This document shows, piece after piece, positions 63,601 through 64,000 of a stretch of DNA of 64,000 nucleotides (position 1 is the stretch's first letter; each line of letters starts with the position of its first letter). Source of the DNA: Cristatella mucedo (lineage: Eukaryota > Bryozoa > Phylactolaemata > Cristatellidae); the NCBI GenBank assembly GCA_009760855.2, contig WPIO01000019.1, positions 372,001-436,000 on the forward strand. The letters are read 5' to 3'. A program made the translations under genes and the position numbers. The notes below the pieces were generated by a model. It worked only from the letters and a program-made list of their open reading frames with translations. It was not told the origin of the DNA and did no database searches.

Positions 63601-63855
63601 TGCTGAGAGTGCACCGACCTTACGGTAGTCTATGCAGAGGCGTCGGGTGCCATCCTTTCTTGGCACCACTACTACAGGCGAACATGAAGTGCTGCTCGAC
63701 CGCTCAATGATCCCTGCCTCAAGCATCTCTTTTACCTCTTGGTGTACCAGCTCCCTGAACGCATTGGTGATTCAGTAAGGTGGTCGCCCGTCCCAGATGT
63801 CGATTCTGTGCTCGACCAAGCTCGTCCATCCCTTGCTGCTTGCTAAACATGCCAA
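63601..63855 (-). mobile_element. Ty3/Gypsy reverse-transcriptase fragment
   Basis: The minus strand reads SSKGWTSLVEHRIDIWDGRP, PY, a TGA stop, ITNAFRELVHQEVKEMLEAG, IIERSSSTSCSPVVVVPRKD and GTRRLCIDYRKVGALSA. This is the N-terminal RT pattern of Ty3/Gypsy elements (VEHRIDTGD, PYRxP, EVxxMLExGIIxPSxSPWASPVVxVxKKDGxxRxCxDYRxLN). The stop fits a CGA-to-TGA change. Upstream coding (to about 63950) appears frameshifted. It abuts an L2 fragment at 63600. Confidence 0.8.
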
Positions 63856-64000
63856 TATATTTGTGCACTGAGCTTGTTAATGTGCTCATTCGTCAGCTGG
63901 TCTTCCATTGTGGGTTCCTCCGAGTTAACTCCAGCTCATGACTTGTGGCCTTCCCTCCTTGGCGGGCTGGTATCTCCTCGTCGGTATCCTGAGTTCAGTT

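Overview
The window is eukaryotic, and almost certainly from an animal. It shows exon-sized open frames flanked by splice sites, introns of several kilobases, many broken CR1/L2-type LINE copies, tRNA-derived SINEs, a hAT fossil and microsatellites. There is no prokaryotic-style gene packing. The species cannot be read from the sequence. A lineage rich in L2-type LINEs is indicated, such as a flatworm or another invertebrate, but that is a guess.

The main structure is one minus-strand locus from about 47.5 kb down to 11.4 kb. Eight fibronectin type III (FN3) modules, each on a single exon in phase 1-1, are followed by an exon for one transmembrane helix. The modules alternate between two kinds: 'p' (300-306 nt, LSY-E/Q-V core) and 'q' (285-288 nt, P-x-N/K-x-C core). 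In transcription order they read p-q (unit D), p-q (unit C), p-q (unit B), p-q (unit A), then the transmembrane exon. The array therefore looks like four copies of an ancestral two-module unit. Intron sequence is still alignable between A and B and between C and D. Only two FN3 exons (C-p and A-p) and the transmembrane exon look undamaged. The other six each show one apparent lesion: two nonsense codons, two short deletions (7 and 8 nt) and two acceptor AG-to-AA changes. Either the gene is dying, or its symmetric exons are skipped or rescued by in-frame cryptic acceptors. No signal-peptide exon or cytoplasmic domain could be identified with confidence.

Smaller duplications sit inside the locus: a 3.25-kb pair at 27-32 kb, 1.6-kb and 0.93-kb pairs inside unit D, and a 51-bp minisatellite near 1.7-2.0 kb outside it.

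The two ends (0-11 kb and 48.6-64 kb) are transposon debris. They hold L2-type LINE pieces on both strands with TAA/TTA-repeat tails, a second LINE family with a TATG-repeat tail, SINEs that share the L2 tail, a ZMYM1-like hAT transposase relic (about 53.9-57.0 kb) split by an L2 insertion, and a Ty3/Gypsy reverse-transcriptase fragment joined to an L2 fragment at the right edge. A GC-rich block at 34.0-35.3 kb is unexplained. No rRNA, functional tRNA or CRISPR array was seen.
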